Shown: positions 1 through 9,860, counted from the stretch's first letter. The stretch: 59,049 nucleotides of DNA from Nitrosomonas communis (GCF_900114745.1 NZ_FOUB01000020.1:1-59049); one strand, 5' to 3'. The notes: generated by a model from the letters alone, not told the origin. Numbers and translations are program-made.

Positions 1-294
1 CCCCTTTCTCTGAAAATAATCAGTCTATATCGGCAATAAAGCTAATAACTTTAGAATTTATTTGGCATAAATTAAGAACAGCTATTGCTTTGAATGAGCT
101 ATGAATGTGCATCTAATATAAAAAATAATCCCTTATTGATAAAAAGAGAAAATAGTATATGACTATTGAGTAGATAAGCTGATTATTTAACTGCAAAATA
201 AGCTTGTTTTGTTAGAACCAAGCGAAGAAGTGAGATAATAAAATGTTGAAAGTAACTACTTAAGAAGAAATACACGGCGGATTGGAATTTATTT

Positions 295-1029
295 TTATAT
301 ATGTGTAGAAATGATTGATAGAGCTTCTATTGCTCTGTGTGACAAGGGAAAGGTGCGATTGCTGCCATTTTTGGTATCACCTAGAAAAATAGTACGTTTC
401 ACTAAATTCACATGTTGCCATTCTATTTTAAGTAATTCTCCAAGTCTCATTCCTGTTTCGATAGCTACTAAGACAACTAGATAATTAAGAAGCAGGTTTC
501 GTGATTGTTTGCAGGCTATGAGCAGGTGTTCTTCTTCATCCTCTTCTAATCGGCTCGTGCGAGCATTGGATGGGCTTGCGAATATTGGACAATGGATTAT
601 CAACTAGTATATTCCATTCTTTCTTGGCAATGGTAAATGCGAAAGGAGAGCAAGTTCTAGCCTGACGGTTCCTGCTGCCACCTCCTTTAAGCGTGTATCT
701 CAATATTTAGTAAAATCAGCAGAAGTTAATGAAGATAAGGTGCATTTAGAAAGCGGATGCTTAAGCCATATATTGATTCGGCCTAGTTCCCTGCTTCTGC
801 CTTTCTTGCTGGGATTACTCATCCCTATAACGAATCAGTACTTCAGCAAGGGTGGTATTTTCTGCACGGCTACAACTTATAAAAATGCCTATATCCATCT
901 CTGATTCTATATTACGAATCCAGATATAAGCATCTTTCTGAACAAGAATGATTTGGAGATAAGTGAATGTCTTTTACGTCTGATTTGAGCATTCTATTTG
1001 CCTGATGCAAGCTTACGGACTGTTGCCAT
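295..1029 (-). pseudogene. Decayed tyrosine recombinase (phage/island integrase)
   Basis: Minus-strand translation from an ATG at 1029 gives an N-terminus MATVRKLASGK followed by an in-frame stop. Further down, in shifting frames, come an arm/core-binding region (RLKEVAAGTVRLELALLSHL, about 650-720) and the start of the catalytic domain (ETGMRLGELLKIEW, about 420-460), which carries the first catalytic arginine of the family. Several stops and frame changes interrupt it. The usual C-terminal histidine, arginine and tyrosine box is absent: the homology stops near 300. The longest open piece is 295-603. Its 5' end lies 175 bp from the 3' end of tRNA-Cys, the usual place for an island integrase. 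It is a non-functional relic. Confidence 0.8.
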
Positions 1030-1203
1030 ATTTCACCTCACTGTGAGTGAAGTATGAATAGCAAAGAATCGAGGAATTTATAATTCAGGTAACTAATTGA
1101 TAATTAATCAGGAATAATCCGAATACACGTGTGGTACACACGTATTTTAAGTTCCTTATGTCTAACAATTTCAGTATCCTGGCAATCAAAATAAGCTGGA
1201 TTT

Positions 1204-1277
1204 TGGAGGCGGGGGTCGGAATCGAACCGGCGTAGACGGCTTTGCAGGCCGCTGCATAACCACTCTGCCACCCCGCC
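1204..1277 (-). tRNA. tRNA-Cys (GCA)
   Basis: The reverse complement folds as a cloverleaf with acceptor stem GGCGGGG/CCCCGCC, discriminator U and an encoded CCA. The anticodon loop reads CTGCAAA, giving anticodon GCA (Cys). Length is 74 nt. tRNA-Gly lies 105 bp upstream in the same direction, so the two may be co-transcribed. The 3' end faces the decayed integrase. Confidence 0.95.
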
Positions 1278-1382
1278 ATTCATTTTTTATAATCAGAATG
1301 TGGTCTGTATCGTAACACCACGATGAATAATATGATATGGATTATTTATCTATTTGCTAAAAAATCCAATTTATCTCGATAT

Positions 1383-1457
1383 TGGAGCGGGAAACGAGGC
1401 TCGAACTCGCGACCCCAACCTTGGCAAGGTTGTGCTCTACCACTGAGCTATTCCCGC
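1383..1457 (-). tRNA. tRNA-Gly (GCC)
   Basis: The reverse complement gives acceptor stem GCGGGAA/TTCCCGC, a D-arm AGCTCAGTGGTAGAGC, anticodon loop CTTGCCAAG (anticodon GCC, Gly), a T-arm with GTTCGAGCC and an encoded CCA. Length is 75 nt. It lies directly upstream of tRNA-Cys on the same strand. Confidence 0.95.
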
Positions 1458-1588
1458 AATTTTGAGTTCTACGTACTAACAGCAAACACAATTCAGAAAT
1501 AAAGAGAGGATTATAAAGATGCTGTATATTTTGTCAAGAAACGCATGAATCAAGTCTTCCTTAAACCGTTATTTTGCGATTCAATGTA

Positions 1589-2269
1589 TCATCGCAAGAT
1601 TTGCTGTAGCCATTTGCTAATATCGGCGAGCTCCTCAGAACAGACAGAATGCTCCATTGGATACTCATGCCATTCGACTTGGTAGCCGGCCTCTACTAGT
1701 TGTTGCCGGGAAGTTTTCGCTAGGCGGATCGGTACAATAGGATCATGGCTGCCATGCGCCATAAAAATGGAGGTGGAGATATTAGCATTATGTGTTTCCT
1801 TGGCAAGGGTATGCGCTAACGGTAGATAACTTGATAGCGCCATAATGCCTCCTAATTTGTCTGGGTTACGCAGGCCAACCTGTAAAGCCATGACGCCTCC
1901 TTGAGAAAATCCAGCTAATACAATATGGTTAGAAGAAATGCCGCGTTGATTTTCTCGCTCAATCAGTGCTGTGATTGCATGTTGGGAGCGACGAATACCT
2001 GCTTCATCTTCATAGTGATTTAAATTTGGAAGCTTAATGTCATACCATGCACGCATAATAAAGCCTTGATTAATGCTTACCGGTTGTTTAGGTGCATGAG
2101 GAAAAATAAAACGTATTGCGGTGTCAGGTGGTAGCTTGAGCTCATGTATAATAGGCACGAAATCATTACCGTCAGCGCCAAGCCCATGCATCCATAAAAT
2201 TGAATGAGTTGGTTGTGCGCCTGTTTCTAGCTCAATTGCAGGAAGTTGCTGTGATAAAGGGGTGGGCAT
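1589..2269 (-). CDS. Carboxylesterase / acyl-protein-thioesterase-like hydrolase
   Basis: A 226-residue alpha/beta hydrolase of the phospholipase/carboxylesterase family, which cleaves short-chain esters or thioesters in the cytoplasm. The nucleophile elbow GFSQGG places the catalytic serine near residue 122; the likely acid is Asp176 in GSHDPIVP and the base His207 in EYPMEHSV. An HGLGADGNDF motif near residues 28-37 forms the oxyanion-hole region. No signal peptide is seen. Length is normal for the family. It is divergent from the neighbouring transglutaminase-like gene, with little space between them. Natural substrate cannot be told from sequence. Confidence 0.9.
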   Translation of the reverse strand: MPTPLSQQLPAIELETGAQPTHSILWMHGLGADGNDFVPIIHELKLPPDTAIRFIFPHAPKQPVSINQGFIMRAWYDIKLPNLNHYEDEAGIRRSQHAITALIERENQRGISSNHIVLAGFSQGGVMALQVGLRNPDKLGGIMALSSYLPLAHTLAKETHNANISTSIFMAHGSHDPIVPIRLAKTSRQQLVEAGYQVEWHEYPMEHSVCSEELADISKWLQQILR

Positions 2270-2341
2270 GATAGAGACTGATTGATTCGATTAATAATAA
2301 AATTTGTTTTTCAAAAGCTATACAGGTTACAGGAGATGTGC

Positions 2342-3439
2342 ATGAAACGCAGGGATTTTATCAAATTGATCGGTGCAAGTATTACCTTGCTTCCTATCAC
2401 TCCATCAACTTTTGCGCAAACCACGAGTTCTGGTAAATGGCGCAGTTATCGGTTGTCATATCAAGTGACTTTACCTTCAACGGGCAAGAATGCACGTCTT
2501 TGGTTACCACTGCCGGATACCAACGACACGTCTTATCAGTTTACTCAAGGAAGTGTTTGGAATGGTAACGCTAAATCAGCAAAGTTTTATACCCTTCCTC
2601 AAACGAATTTTCCAGCATTTTATGCTGAATGGAATAGTGGTGGTGAGCGCCTTGCCACAGTGAGCAGCATCGTCAAGACCGCACAACGACAAATTGATCT
2701 ACAACATTATAATGTACCAGCCAAAGCAATTATTCATGACAATATCAAACATTTCCTGCAATCTACGCAACAAATGCCATTAGATGGGATTGTGCACCAA
2801 ACCGCTTCTTCCATTACCAAAGAGAGTAAGAACAGTTCTCCTTTGCAGAAAGCTAGGCTTATTTACGATTGGGTAATTGACAATGCTGCACATGACCAGA
2901 GCGTGCGTGGTAGAGGAAAGGGCGATATTAAGCAGATGCTGGCAAGTGGAAACCTGAAAGGAAAGTGTGCGGACATTAATGCCTTATTCGTTGGCTTGGC
3001 GCGCGCCTCAGGCATTCCTGCACGGCAGCAATTTGGTATCCGGATGGACGAATCAGTGTTGAACAAAAATTTAGGTAAGTTTGGTGATATCAGTACAGCG
3101 CAGCATTGTCGTGCGGAGTTTTACCTTGCCGGTCTTGGCTGGGTACCCGTTGATCCGGCTGGTGTGTGTGAAGTCATCGCATTAGATAACTTGCCTCGCA
3201 GTCATGAGCAAATCAACACATTGAGAGAGAAATTGTTCGGCACTTGGGAAATGAATTGGGTAGCTTTTAACCATGGAGAAAATATTACCTTGGGTCAGAA
3301 TAGCAAAGCAGGAAAAGTACCATTCTTCCTGTATCCACATGCTGAAATAGATGGAAAGCAATTGGATAGCCTTGATCCACAGGCATTTTCATATAAAATT
3401 GCGTCAGCAGCATTGATTGGTACAGGAGCAAAACTTTAG
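2342..3439 (+). CDS. Exported transglutaminase-like domain protein
   Basis: The start at 2342 is preferred over the longer frame at 2282 because AGGAG at 2331-2335 lies 6 bp upstream and because it exposes a leader MKRRDFIKLIGASITLLP. That leader resembles a twin-arginine (Tat) signal ending near TFAQ. The mature protein carries the transglutaminase/protease-like core with the papain-type triad: Cys209 in KGKCADINALFVGLAR, His255 in TAQHCRAEF and Asp271 in WVPVDPAG (numbering from 2342). Bacterial members are usually uncharacterised envelope proteins acting as transpeptidases or proteases. The protein is 365 residues. Tat export is inferred from the leader only. Confidence 0.85.
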   Translation: MKRRDFIKLIGASITLLPITPSTFAQTTSSGKWRSYRLSYQVTLPSTGKNARLWLPLPDTNDTSYQFTQGSVWNGNAKSAKFYTLPQTNFPAFYAEWNSGGERLATVSSIVKTAQRQIDLQHYNVPAKAIIHDNIKHFLQSTQQMPLDGIVHQTASSITKESKNSSPLQKARLIYDWVIDNAAHDQSVRGRGKGDIKQMLASGNLKGKCADINALFVGLARASGIPARQQFGIRMDESVLNKNLGKFGDISTAQHCRAEFYLAGLGWVPVDPAGVCEVIALDNLPRSHEQINTLREKLFGTWEMNWVAFNHGENITLGQNSKAGKVPFFLYPHAEIDGKQLDSLDPQAFSYKIASAALIGTGAKL

Positions 3440-3498
3440 ATAATCAGAAAAAAACTCGTGCACAGGATAATGAGAAAGTGCCTTTTTGCTAGATAAAT

Positions 3499-3534
3499 TC
3501 ATTGCCCCTTATAAAGGCTCATCAGGGGCAATGA
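3499..3534. terminator. Hairpin between convergent genes, possible terminator
   Basis: TCATTGCCCC at 3499-3508 and GGGGCAATGA at 3525-3534 form a perfect 10-bp stem with a 16-nt loop. It sits between the converging transglutaminase and fdxA genes. There is no T-run on either side, so it may be a weak bidirectional terminator or an mRNA-stabilising stem. Confidence 0.45.
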
Positions 3535-3623
3535 GTGTTGATGATCTTGAATATTGATTTCTGCTGATGCCGTTGAACAGATAATAATGAGTAAGGCGGC
3601 ATTAGAGTATACTTAAATACGAG

Positions 3624-3947
3624 TTAGCGCTCTAGTTTATCCAGTTTGTCCTTAACAGTGGCCCATTCATCAGCATCCAGCGGCGCATCTTTTTTCTCGA
3701 TGATAGGTTTCCAAATTTTAGATAATTCCTCATTAAGGGCAATGAAACCGCGTTGATTGTCAGGGACATCATCTTCAGCATAAATCGCTTCCACAGGGCA
3801 CTCAGCTACACATAACGTGCAGTCAATACATTCATCAGGGTCAATTACTAGAAAATTGGGACCTTCGCGGAAGCAATCCACCGGGCATACATCGACACAA
3901 TCAGTATATTTACATTTGATACAACTTTCGGTTACTACATAAGTCAT
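3624..3947 (-). CDS. fdxA: Seven-iron ferredoxin FdxA
   Basis: A 107-residue ferredoxin of the Azotobacter FdI / FdxA type, a soluble electron carrier. The N-terminus has the atypical spacing [17 protein letters not shown], which in this family ligates a [3Fe-4S] and part of a [4Fe-4S] cluster. The second motif [12 protein letters not shown] completes the pair. The remainder is the family's C-terminal extension (about 50 residues). It stands alone between a convergent and a divergent neighbour, so the redox partner is not indicated by context. Confidence 0.95.
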   Translation of the reverse strand: MTYVVTESCIKCKYTDCVDVCPVDCFREGPNFLVIDPDECIDCTLCVAECPVEAIYAEDDVPDNQRGFIALNEELSKIWKPIIEKKDAPLDADEWATVKDKLDKLER

Positions 3948-4266
3948 GATGGAATTCCTTGCGTGGTACTTATAAGATTCAGAATCTTGAATTTTATCAG
4001 AAATTGAGGGGGCTCTACTACTCTGTCAGTGGCCTTCTTAAAGAGAGAGTCAGAATAACACTATAAAAGTACATTAATTTAATGTTTCACAAGCAGAACA
4101 CTTGGTAATTTTTAATATGCAAGGTTATTGCATTGACTCATGTTTATTAAAAATATCTTATACTTATTTGAATAACTTGCTGAATTAATGAATTTTATGC
4201 TGTGCATTGTGACAAGTCGCATGCAGAGGATATCATGTGTTCTGCAGAAACAGATGAATAATAAAA
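3948..4266. other. Divergent intergenic region fdxA / xthA
   Basis: About 320 bp of AT-rich spacer between two divergent genes, so promoters for both must lie here. No strong sigma-70 pair, riboswitch or repeat was recognised by eye. Confidence 0.5.
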
Positions 4267-5070
4267 ATGAAAACTATGAAAATCGTTACTTGGAATGTTA
4301 ATTCACTAAAAGTTCGCCTGCCGCAGGTCATTAACTGGTTAGTGGCCAATCAGCCAGATGTATTATGTTTACAGGAAACCAAACTGCAAGACGAGTTTTT
4401 TCCGGCCGCTGAGATTGCAGCACTTGGCTATCAATCCATTTATACCGGACAGAAAATGTTTAATGGCGTTGCGCTATTAAGTAGGCAAAATGGAGCTGAT
4501 GTAGTTATGGCAATTCCCAATTTGGATGATAGCCAGAAGCGAATCATCGCGGCGACTTATGGAGGTGTACGCGTAGTCTGTGTGTATGTGCCCAACGGGG
4601 AAAGTATTGCATCGGATAAGTATCAATATAAGTTAATGTGGCTAGACGCATTGAACCAATGGCTCAGCAAGGAACTGGAGCAATATCCACGATTAGCTTT
4701 GCTTGGAGATTTTAATATTGCGCCGGAAGATCGAGATGTGCATGATCCCGATTTGTGGAAAGGTCAGGTACTTTGCAGTGAGTCCGAAAGAAATGCCTTC
4801 CAGGAATTATTGAAGCTCGGTTTCGTTGACAGTTTTCGTTTATTTGATCAGCCAGAAAAGTCATATACGTGGTGGGATTACCGCATGCTCGCTTTCCGCC
4901 GCAACAGAGGATTGCGTATTGACCATATCATGCTCAGCAATAAGCTGGCCAGTATCTGTAAAAGCTGCATGATCGATAAGGAGCCCAGAAAATTGGAACG
5001 GCCTTCTGATCATAGTCCCGTTATAGTTGAAATTGCCCAAAACTTGGAGCAAGCTCTATCGTGCAGCTAA
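4267..5070 (+). CDS. xthA: Exodeoxyribonuclease III
   Basis: A 267-residue endonuclease/exonuclease/phosphatase-fold protein that repairs apurinic sites and removes nucleotides from 3' ends. Family motifs are in order: WNVNSLKVRLP with the metal-site Asn at the N-terminus, LCLQETKLQDE with the metal-binding Glu, YVPNGE, LLGDFNIAPEDRDVHDP with the Asp/Asn pair, and a C-terminal RIDHIMLS and RPSDHSPVIVEI containing the catalytic Asp-His. The start at 4267 or at 4276 (MKIVTW) is equally possible; the latter is closer to typical family starts. No signal peptide. Confidence 0.93.
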   Translation: MKTMKIVTWNVNSLKVRLPQVINWLVANQPDVLCLQETKLQDEFFPAAEIAALGYQSIYTGQKMFNGVALLSRQNGADVVMAIPNLDDSQKRIIAATYGGVRVVCVYVPNGESIASDKYQYKLMWLDALNQWLSKELEQYPRLALLGDFNIAPEDRDVHDPDLWKGQVLCSESERNAFQELLKLGFVDSFRLFDQPEKSYTWWDYRMLAFRRNRGLRIDHIMLSNKLASICKSCMIDKEPRKLERPSDHSPVIVEIAQNLEQALSCS

Positions 5071-5285
5071 CCGGATAATCCTGTAACTGTTCTGGTCAGG
5101 TTCGGTCCGGAAAGATTCGAATAGTCCTAATTGAGTGTTTCCGCGTAAGCTGAATCAGAAATCAATGAGCTGATTATCCTCTGTTGCGAGCATAGTGATA
5201 TAGCGAGCATAGGGATTTATTCAGAAGCGTTTCAGTGCGCTTGCCGACCCTGAGATATTTCTGAGTTATCTCTTCCAGAATAACA

Positions 5286-5666
5286 CTATTCCATCGAATG
5301 CAGACCAATCATATTGCCTTCGGTATCAACCACCAAAGAAATAAAGCCGTATTGACCAATGGATTTCTTTTCTTGCATTATTTTTCCTCCAGAAGCGGCC
5401 GCACGAGCGGCCGCAAATGCGCAGTCAGTGCACGTAAAATAAATTAATACACTATTTCCACCGGATGAAACGCCTTCCTTCTTGACCAATGCGCCAGTTA
5501 TTCCTTTTTCATCCTTTACCATCGGAAAAGCCCATAATTCTATTTTCATTTCCGGAGGAGAGTTAAGCTGTTCCAGCTTAACCTCAAAAACAGCTTCATA
5601 AAAACGCTTAGCCCGCTCGAGATCTTGCACGTAGATTTCAAACCATCCAACTGGATTATTGCTCAT
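5286..5666 (-). CDS. VOC (glyoxalase/bleomycin-resistance) family protein
   Basis: A 126-residue protein with the vicinal-oxygen-chelate fold. The opening PVGWFEIYVQDLERAKRFYEAVF and the closing FISLVVDTEGNMIGLHS are family hallmarks. This subfamily is common in Proteobacteria and mostly uncharacterised; activities in the superfamily range from glyoxalase to dioxygenase and drug binding. A purine-rich AGGAGAT lies just upstream of the start. Flanking intergenic regions show no partner gene. Confidence 0.85.
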   Translation of the reverse strand: MSNNPVGWFEIYVQDLERAKRFYEAVFEVKLEQLNSPPEMKIELWAFPMVKDEKGITGALVKKEGVSSGGNSVLIYFTCTDCAFAAARAAASGGKIMQEKKSIGQYGFISLVVDTEGNMIGLHSME

Positions 5667-6044
5667 TTGAATATCTCCTAAAAATGCAAATCATGTGTTA
5701 ACACAAGAATGAGTTCAGGATCCTTGACTTTTTATGAACTACTGATGCTGTCTGTTATCGAGTACCTTATCTAGACTACTGAAGGTAGTTAAGGATAGCA
5801 ACTAAAAAATGAGAAATTGATATGCAGCAGGTTTTCATGTCCGTCATTAGAAGAGGTGAGGACCGATTATAAAGTTATCCTCGCAGGTTCCACTTTGCTC
5901 TCACTCTTTGATGTTCTTAAAAAGGCGATAGAATTACAGTATATGGCATATTATGTTTTTCTAGGCTCTCTTCCAGAGCAGGATGTATATCTCCGTCTTT
6001 GGCTGCTTTATTGCTATTTTAGCTATATTTTAGCATTTATTGAG

Positions 6045-6598
6045 TCATTGCGGCCGTCCCAATAATTTGCGCAAATAAATACGCTCGCCATTACTGACAG
6101 GATAAATCCATGGTTGATTTGGGTTGTTATTTAACAAAGGAAGTTTCCCAGATTCCTTGCGAATGCTGCTCTTGCTAGCGTCGTGGAACACAAAGAACCG
6201 TCTCTGCCAATGTCTGCAATCTAATTGGTGGAAATTTTGGAGAATGGAGACCGTGTAATCAACGAAGCACTGCGCACTCTTGAGTTGATCTATGTAATCT
6301 TTTTTTGAAGGCTGCCCAGATTTTAAGTCAAAGCAAAGAATGTAACCATCATTTTCTAAACGACAGAACAATATAGCATCACAGGCCTTGCGAACGCTAT
6401 GTCAATCCGAGAAGGGTGTGTTGTGCCCCGCTTTGTCAAAGCATAAAGCAACTGCGGTAGTTCCAACGCCATCGATTTGCATTTTTTGAGGGAAGCCTGT
6501 TTTCCATTTTCTTCAATTATGACACAGCCATCTTTGACTAAGTGTAGGCGGTTCCGCCCAAAAAGCTGACCTAACACAGTAAGTCCTTCGCTAGGCAT
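6045..6598 (-). pseudogene. Decayed partner of the AAA ATPase, possible nuclease
   Basis: A small gene starting at 6598, immediately after the ATPase stop, and read in two frames (6356-6598 then 6045-6371), so a frameshift lies near 6385-6400. When joined, the protein is about 180 residues. It contains CDAILFCRLENDGYILCFDLK, whose spaced acidic residues and D-x-K resemble a PD-(D/E)XK nuclease core. I do not recognise the family and the nuclease reading is an inference. ATPase-nuclease pairs of this layout are typical of anti-phage loci; here both genes are broken. Confidence 0.5.
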
Positions 6599-7988
6599 TT
6601 ATTCTCCCCCGTAACGTATTTCATCCTGGATTTGATTCATTTCGTCGATACTGTCATCGAAGGTAATTGCTTCAAGCCCTAGGTGGGGGGCGATTTTGGC
6701 TCGTTCTAAAGTATATTTTGGCTTACGTTTAGTGCCTATGTTTTTGGTCATGTAAAGGGCTACTTGTTCGGGAGCTAAGATTTGAGCTTCTTGATAGCCG
6801 AAATCCTTCTGAATCCGTATGTAATGCGGCAGCCTCCGATTAAGCATTATTAGAGTGTTGAACTCTTTTATGATGTAATCGCTATGGGTTGTGACGAATA
6901 CTTTAACCCCTGTATTGACTAGCTTGGCAAGGAAACGGGCCATTCTTCGCTGATTGACAGGGTGCAAATTTAATTCAGGTTCGTCAATCATGAGCATACT
7001 GCCCTTAGCAGCGATGCCGTTGAGCCAATACCAAAGCACGAGGAGGGAGCGTACCGCGCTGGAGGCCTCAGTTAATGCTAGTTTTGTGTTGCGAGGGGCG
7101 CGGGGATAAAATAGGTGTTGCCATCCTTAGTGGTGGTGTAGAAACCACCGGCAATCTCTTTGAAATCCTCCAGTAGATCAGGGTGTTCGCTTATTAGCTT
7201 GCCGGTATTATCTTCCAGGGATTGAAGTCGATTGACAAAGCGGACATTGTCGTCCACTGGCAGGGCGTAGCCACGTTTGTAAACTGCATCGAACAATGCG
7301 GCTGGAGTAATTTGTTGAGCCTTGTCTTTTTCCAGTTGGGAAAGTAAGCCAACAATTTTATTTTTCGTCAGATTTAATTCGTCCTTGAAAATAGCTGCGC
7401 CAGTTCGTTCGGCGCTTGCCATAAAAATATTAGGTAGATAAATATCCAATACTGCATCCAACATGACCTGCCGGACAAACTCTTCCAGAGTGTATTGAGG
7501 CCATGGTGACTCTCCGGGTTCACGAAGTGCAGCAACCTCAATTTCAGGTTGTCCCGCGGGTTTTTTTGCAGTGAATATGACCTTTCCTTGGTCACTAATG
7601 GATTCTGATTCATAATTTCGATAGATCCATTAGTCAGTTAGAGGGATTTCGAATGACAGAGTAGTATCCACAAATCTTTGTTCTGGCGTTGCTAGGGCAA
7701 AGGGCAGATAGGCTTTCCATTTTTCAGATGTTTTTTTTCGTATTTCATCCCAGTGCGCAACAAAATTGTCTTGCAGATTAACTTTTAGTACGCCATTTTC
7801 ATGCAAACTGCGCATGTCAGTATTCGGGATAGTCCATTCTACCAATCCTCGCCATTTCGCCAATAGAGCATAGGTAGCATAAGTGACGTAAGTCTTGCCA
7901 GTATGTTGAGTCCGCATACGATAGTCAGCGGTGACAACTCAAGTATAGCATGATCAACTGCACCAAGATTTTTAAAGGTAAACTTCAT
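6599..7988 (-). pseudogene. Decayed AAA-type ATPase (ABC/OLD-like)
   Basis: The likely start is the ATG at 7988 (MKFTFKNLGAVDHAILEL). The frame shifts near the P-loop, whose remainder reads NTGKTYVTYATY (about 7900). An in-frame stop at 7630-7632 follows, then a long open stretch to 7078, then another frameshift near 7085. The last piece carries the Walker B motif MLMIDEPELNLHP and the H-loop region VFVTTHSDYIIKEF, the arrangement of AAA ATPases related to OLD nucleases and ABC-type defence proteins. With one stop and at least two frameshifts it cannot make the full protein. Sequencing error is possible but unlikely at so many points. Confidence 0.8.
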
Positions 7989-8194
7989 TTTTTGCCGCTC
8001 CTACAATGCATCTTGTTATCTAATATCTAGAAAAGTTATATCTTGCATTCGTTAAAGAAATTAGAGCTCAGGCTAGCCATAAAGACAGTTGTTCTGGATT
8101 TTTATAAAAGAATAAAGCGACCTGTTCAATCTGAGTGAAGTGCAGCTTTGAAATAACGTTACTATTTGTTAATCGTTGATCAGAACTTATTTAA

Positions 8195-8842
8195 TCACTT
8201 TTTCTCCATAGTCTTGATAAACGCATTGGCTTCATTAATGGATTTTTCCATCGAACTAATGAGTGAGGATACATCAGACTGGAGTGTACCTAGTTCTCCC
8301 TTCAATGAGGCGATTGCTTGTGCGTTCAGGTTATGTTTGAGGTACATGACCTGATCTTTGAATACCATTAGCACCGGTTGAAGTTTGCTTTCTGCATTTT
8401 TCATGGTGGTGATCAGCTGTTGGTAGTGCGCTTGGGTGGCTAATAGCTTCTGCTGGCTGCTGCGTTTGAGTGATGCGTTAGAATATTGGGCGATTTCCTG
8501 TTCCCATTCGTCAAACAATGCCTGAGAGACATCTTCGATGGCAGCAATGCGATCGCTGACTTCGTTTGCCTTGGCGACGCTGGCTTCATATTCGCTGTTT
8601 AATTTCTTGTAGACTACTTCCAGGTCGCCACCTTTGAAGTTGGTCACGGCGGTGAACTGCTCCAGAGCTGATTTGAACTGCTCTTTGGTTTCTTCCTGGG
8701 TGTCACGCGCGTTTTCCACTCGATGCACTAGCACATCGCGCTTAGGAATTCCGATTTTTTCCAACCCACTGTAATAGAGGGTGGAGCAAGCAGCCAAAGA
8801 AAATAGTAGCAAGCAAGCGAAGAAGCGAGATAAGCTCATCAT
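8195..8842 (-). CDS. DUF2959 family lipoprotein
   Basis: The start at 8842 is chosen over 8974: GAGG lies upstream, it exposes a lipoprotein leader ending in the lipobox LAAC, and it avoids overlapping the previous gene. The product is about 215 residues: lipobox, then STLYYSGLEKIGIPKRDVLVHRVENARD, the DUF2959 hallmark, then long predicted helices with coiled-coil character (heptad-like EEQ/K patterns). Function is unknown. It ends the minus-strand run that begins with lptF, 34 bp after the cytidylyltransferase-like gene, which suggests an envelope role. Confidence 0.85.
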   Translation of the reverse strand: MMSLSRFFACLLLFSLAACSTLYYSGLEKIGIPKRDVLVHRVENARDTQEETKEQFKSALEQFTAVTNFKGGDLEVVYKKLNSEYEASVAKANEVSDRIAAIEDVSQALFDEWEQEIAQYSNASLKRSSQQKLLATQAHYQQLITTMKNAESKLQPVLMVFKDQVMYLKHNLNAQAIASLKGELGTLQSDVSSLISSMEKSINEANAFIKTMEKK

Positions 8843-8876
8843 GATGTTTTCCTCAAAAGAATCAGTCAATGAAAAA

Positions 8877-9848
8877 TTAACGGAGGATCCCCCGCCGCAG
8901 CATTTGCCACATGACCTTGAATCCCCACAGGATCGGGTAGCGTCGTAGCATGGGTGTAACTTCAACCCGAACACCGCTATGGCGTTCTATTTTCCACGCA
9001 GCGTAGTTGAGGTAGTCATGGAATGTCAATGTGGCTTTACTCAAGCGTAATATCGAGAGAATTCTTCCCTGCCAGCGCCTGAGACGCCAGTACAAGCGGG
9101 CTCGTCGGTTATCTGATGGCGTGGCCTGACAGTAATAATGCCCATCGGTTTGAACAGTCAGCAGGCCGCTTAAAGCGGGCAAGGCGGCAGCCGTCAACCG
9201 TTCATAATTATTAAGACTAAGCTGAGCGAGGTGACGTGCACGCGTGATTCGTTCGGCGCGTAGTTCTGCTGCGTAAGTTAACATCAGACCCTGAGTCCAG
9301 ATTTCTTCAGTATTTAATGCGTGTGCTTCAAGTGCTAACAGGCTGGATTTCAGGAATTTTACGACTGCTTGCGCCATAGCCACATTGACGCGTTGACGGA
9401 TGAAATCATTGCGCGCATAGAGTAATCGCGCCGGTTGAGCGAAGCGTGCCCAGAGATAGGGATGAAACCAGTAAAGATTGCCGTATTCGAAATCGGTGGT
9501 TGAGAAGACCGCATACTTGGCACGGAAGATTTTTTCCTGCTGGGTGACTTCCAGATAGAATACATTGGGAGGAAGCCAGGCATTCAGGTAAGCCAGATAG
9601 CGCTTAGCGTAGGCATTACGGTAATCATTGACCAGTACGTGGAAATCGGCGATGCCTTCAGATAGATTGCTGGTGTGTAGACAGGAGCCATACAGGATGA
9701 TGGCATCCAGCGAGTGAGCAAAGCGCTGTTTAATTGCCTCAGCCAGATACTCGAAATCAGGCGAGACTGTTTGGGCATTTTGTGAAGCGATAATTTCTAC
9801 CAGCGGCGCGGGTGGTTGCTCAGCGTGGAGTACTTTGTTTTTTTTCAT
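8877..9848 (-). CDS. TAM41-like nucleotidyltransferase (possible CDP-diacylglycerol synthase)
   Basis: A 323-residue protein with a nucleotidyltransferase-type motif YGSCLHTSNLSEGIADFHVLV: Gly-Ser at 54-55 and Asp68. The following pattern (a K-Y-x-V-F-S-T-x-D-x stretch, then LYWFHPYLWARFAQPARLLY, then a run with N, A and L spacing and LTYAAELRAER) looks like mitochondrial TAM41/Mmp37, which makes CDP-diacylglycerol from phosphatidate and CTP. I read this similarity by eye; it has not been tested by profile search. Context supports it: 12 bp upstream lies a diacylglycerol kinase gene and before that a CDP-alcohol phosphatidyltransferase. An alternative is an unrelated nucleotidyltransferase. 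Confidence 0.6.
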   Translation of the reverse strand: MKKNKVLHAEQPPAPLVEIIASQNAQTVSPDFEYLAEAIKQRFAHSLDAIILYGSCLHTSNLSEGIADFHVLVNDYRNAYAKRYLAYLNAWLPPNVFYLEVTQQEKIFRAKYAVFSTTDFEYGNLYWFHPYLWARFAQPARLLYARNDFIRQRVNVAMAQAVVKFLKSSLLALEAHALNTEEIWTQGLMLTYAAELRAERITRARHLAQLSLNNYERLTAAALPALSGLLTVQTDGHYYCQATPSDNRRARLYWRLRRWQGRILSILRLSKATLTFHDYLNYAAWKIERHSGVRVEVTPMLRRYPILWGFKVMWQMLRRGILR

Positions 9849-9860
9849 CGTTAACTCAAG

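Noticed and set aside
1114..1140. Palindrome around ACGTGTG/CACACGT near tRNA-Cys as an att site or terminator
   Set aside because: No T-run in the tRNA direction and no second copy in the window; too short to call.
1085..1279. Frame across the tRNA-Cys region
   Set aside because: It runs through the tRNA gene; a chance frame.
5817..6065. Plus-strand 82-codon frame after the VOC gene
   Set aside because: No ribosome site, no family resemblance and unusual composition; it overlaps the end of the decayed nuclease-like gene.
9359..9778. Two minus-strand frames inside the TAM41-like gene
   Set aside because: Shadow frames of a well-supported gene with no independent features.
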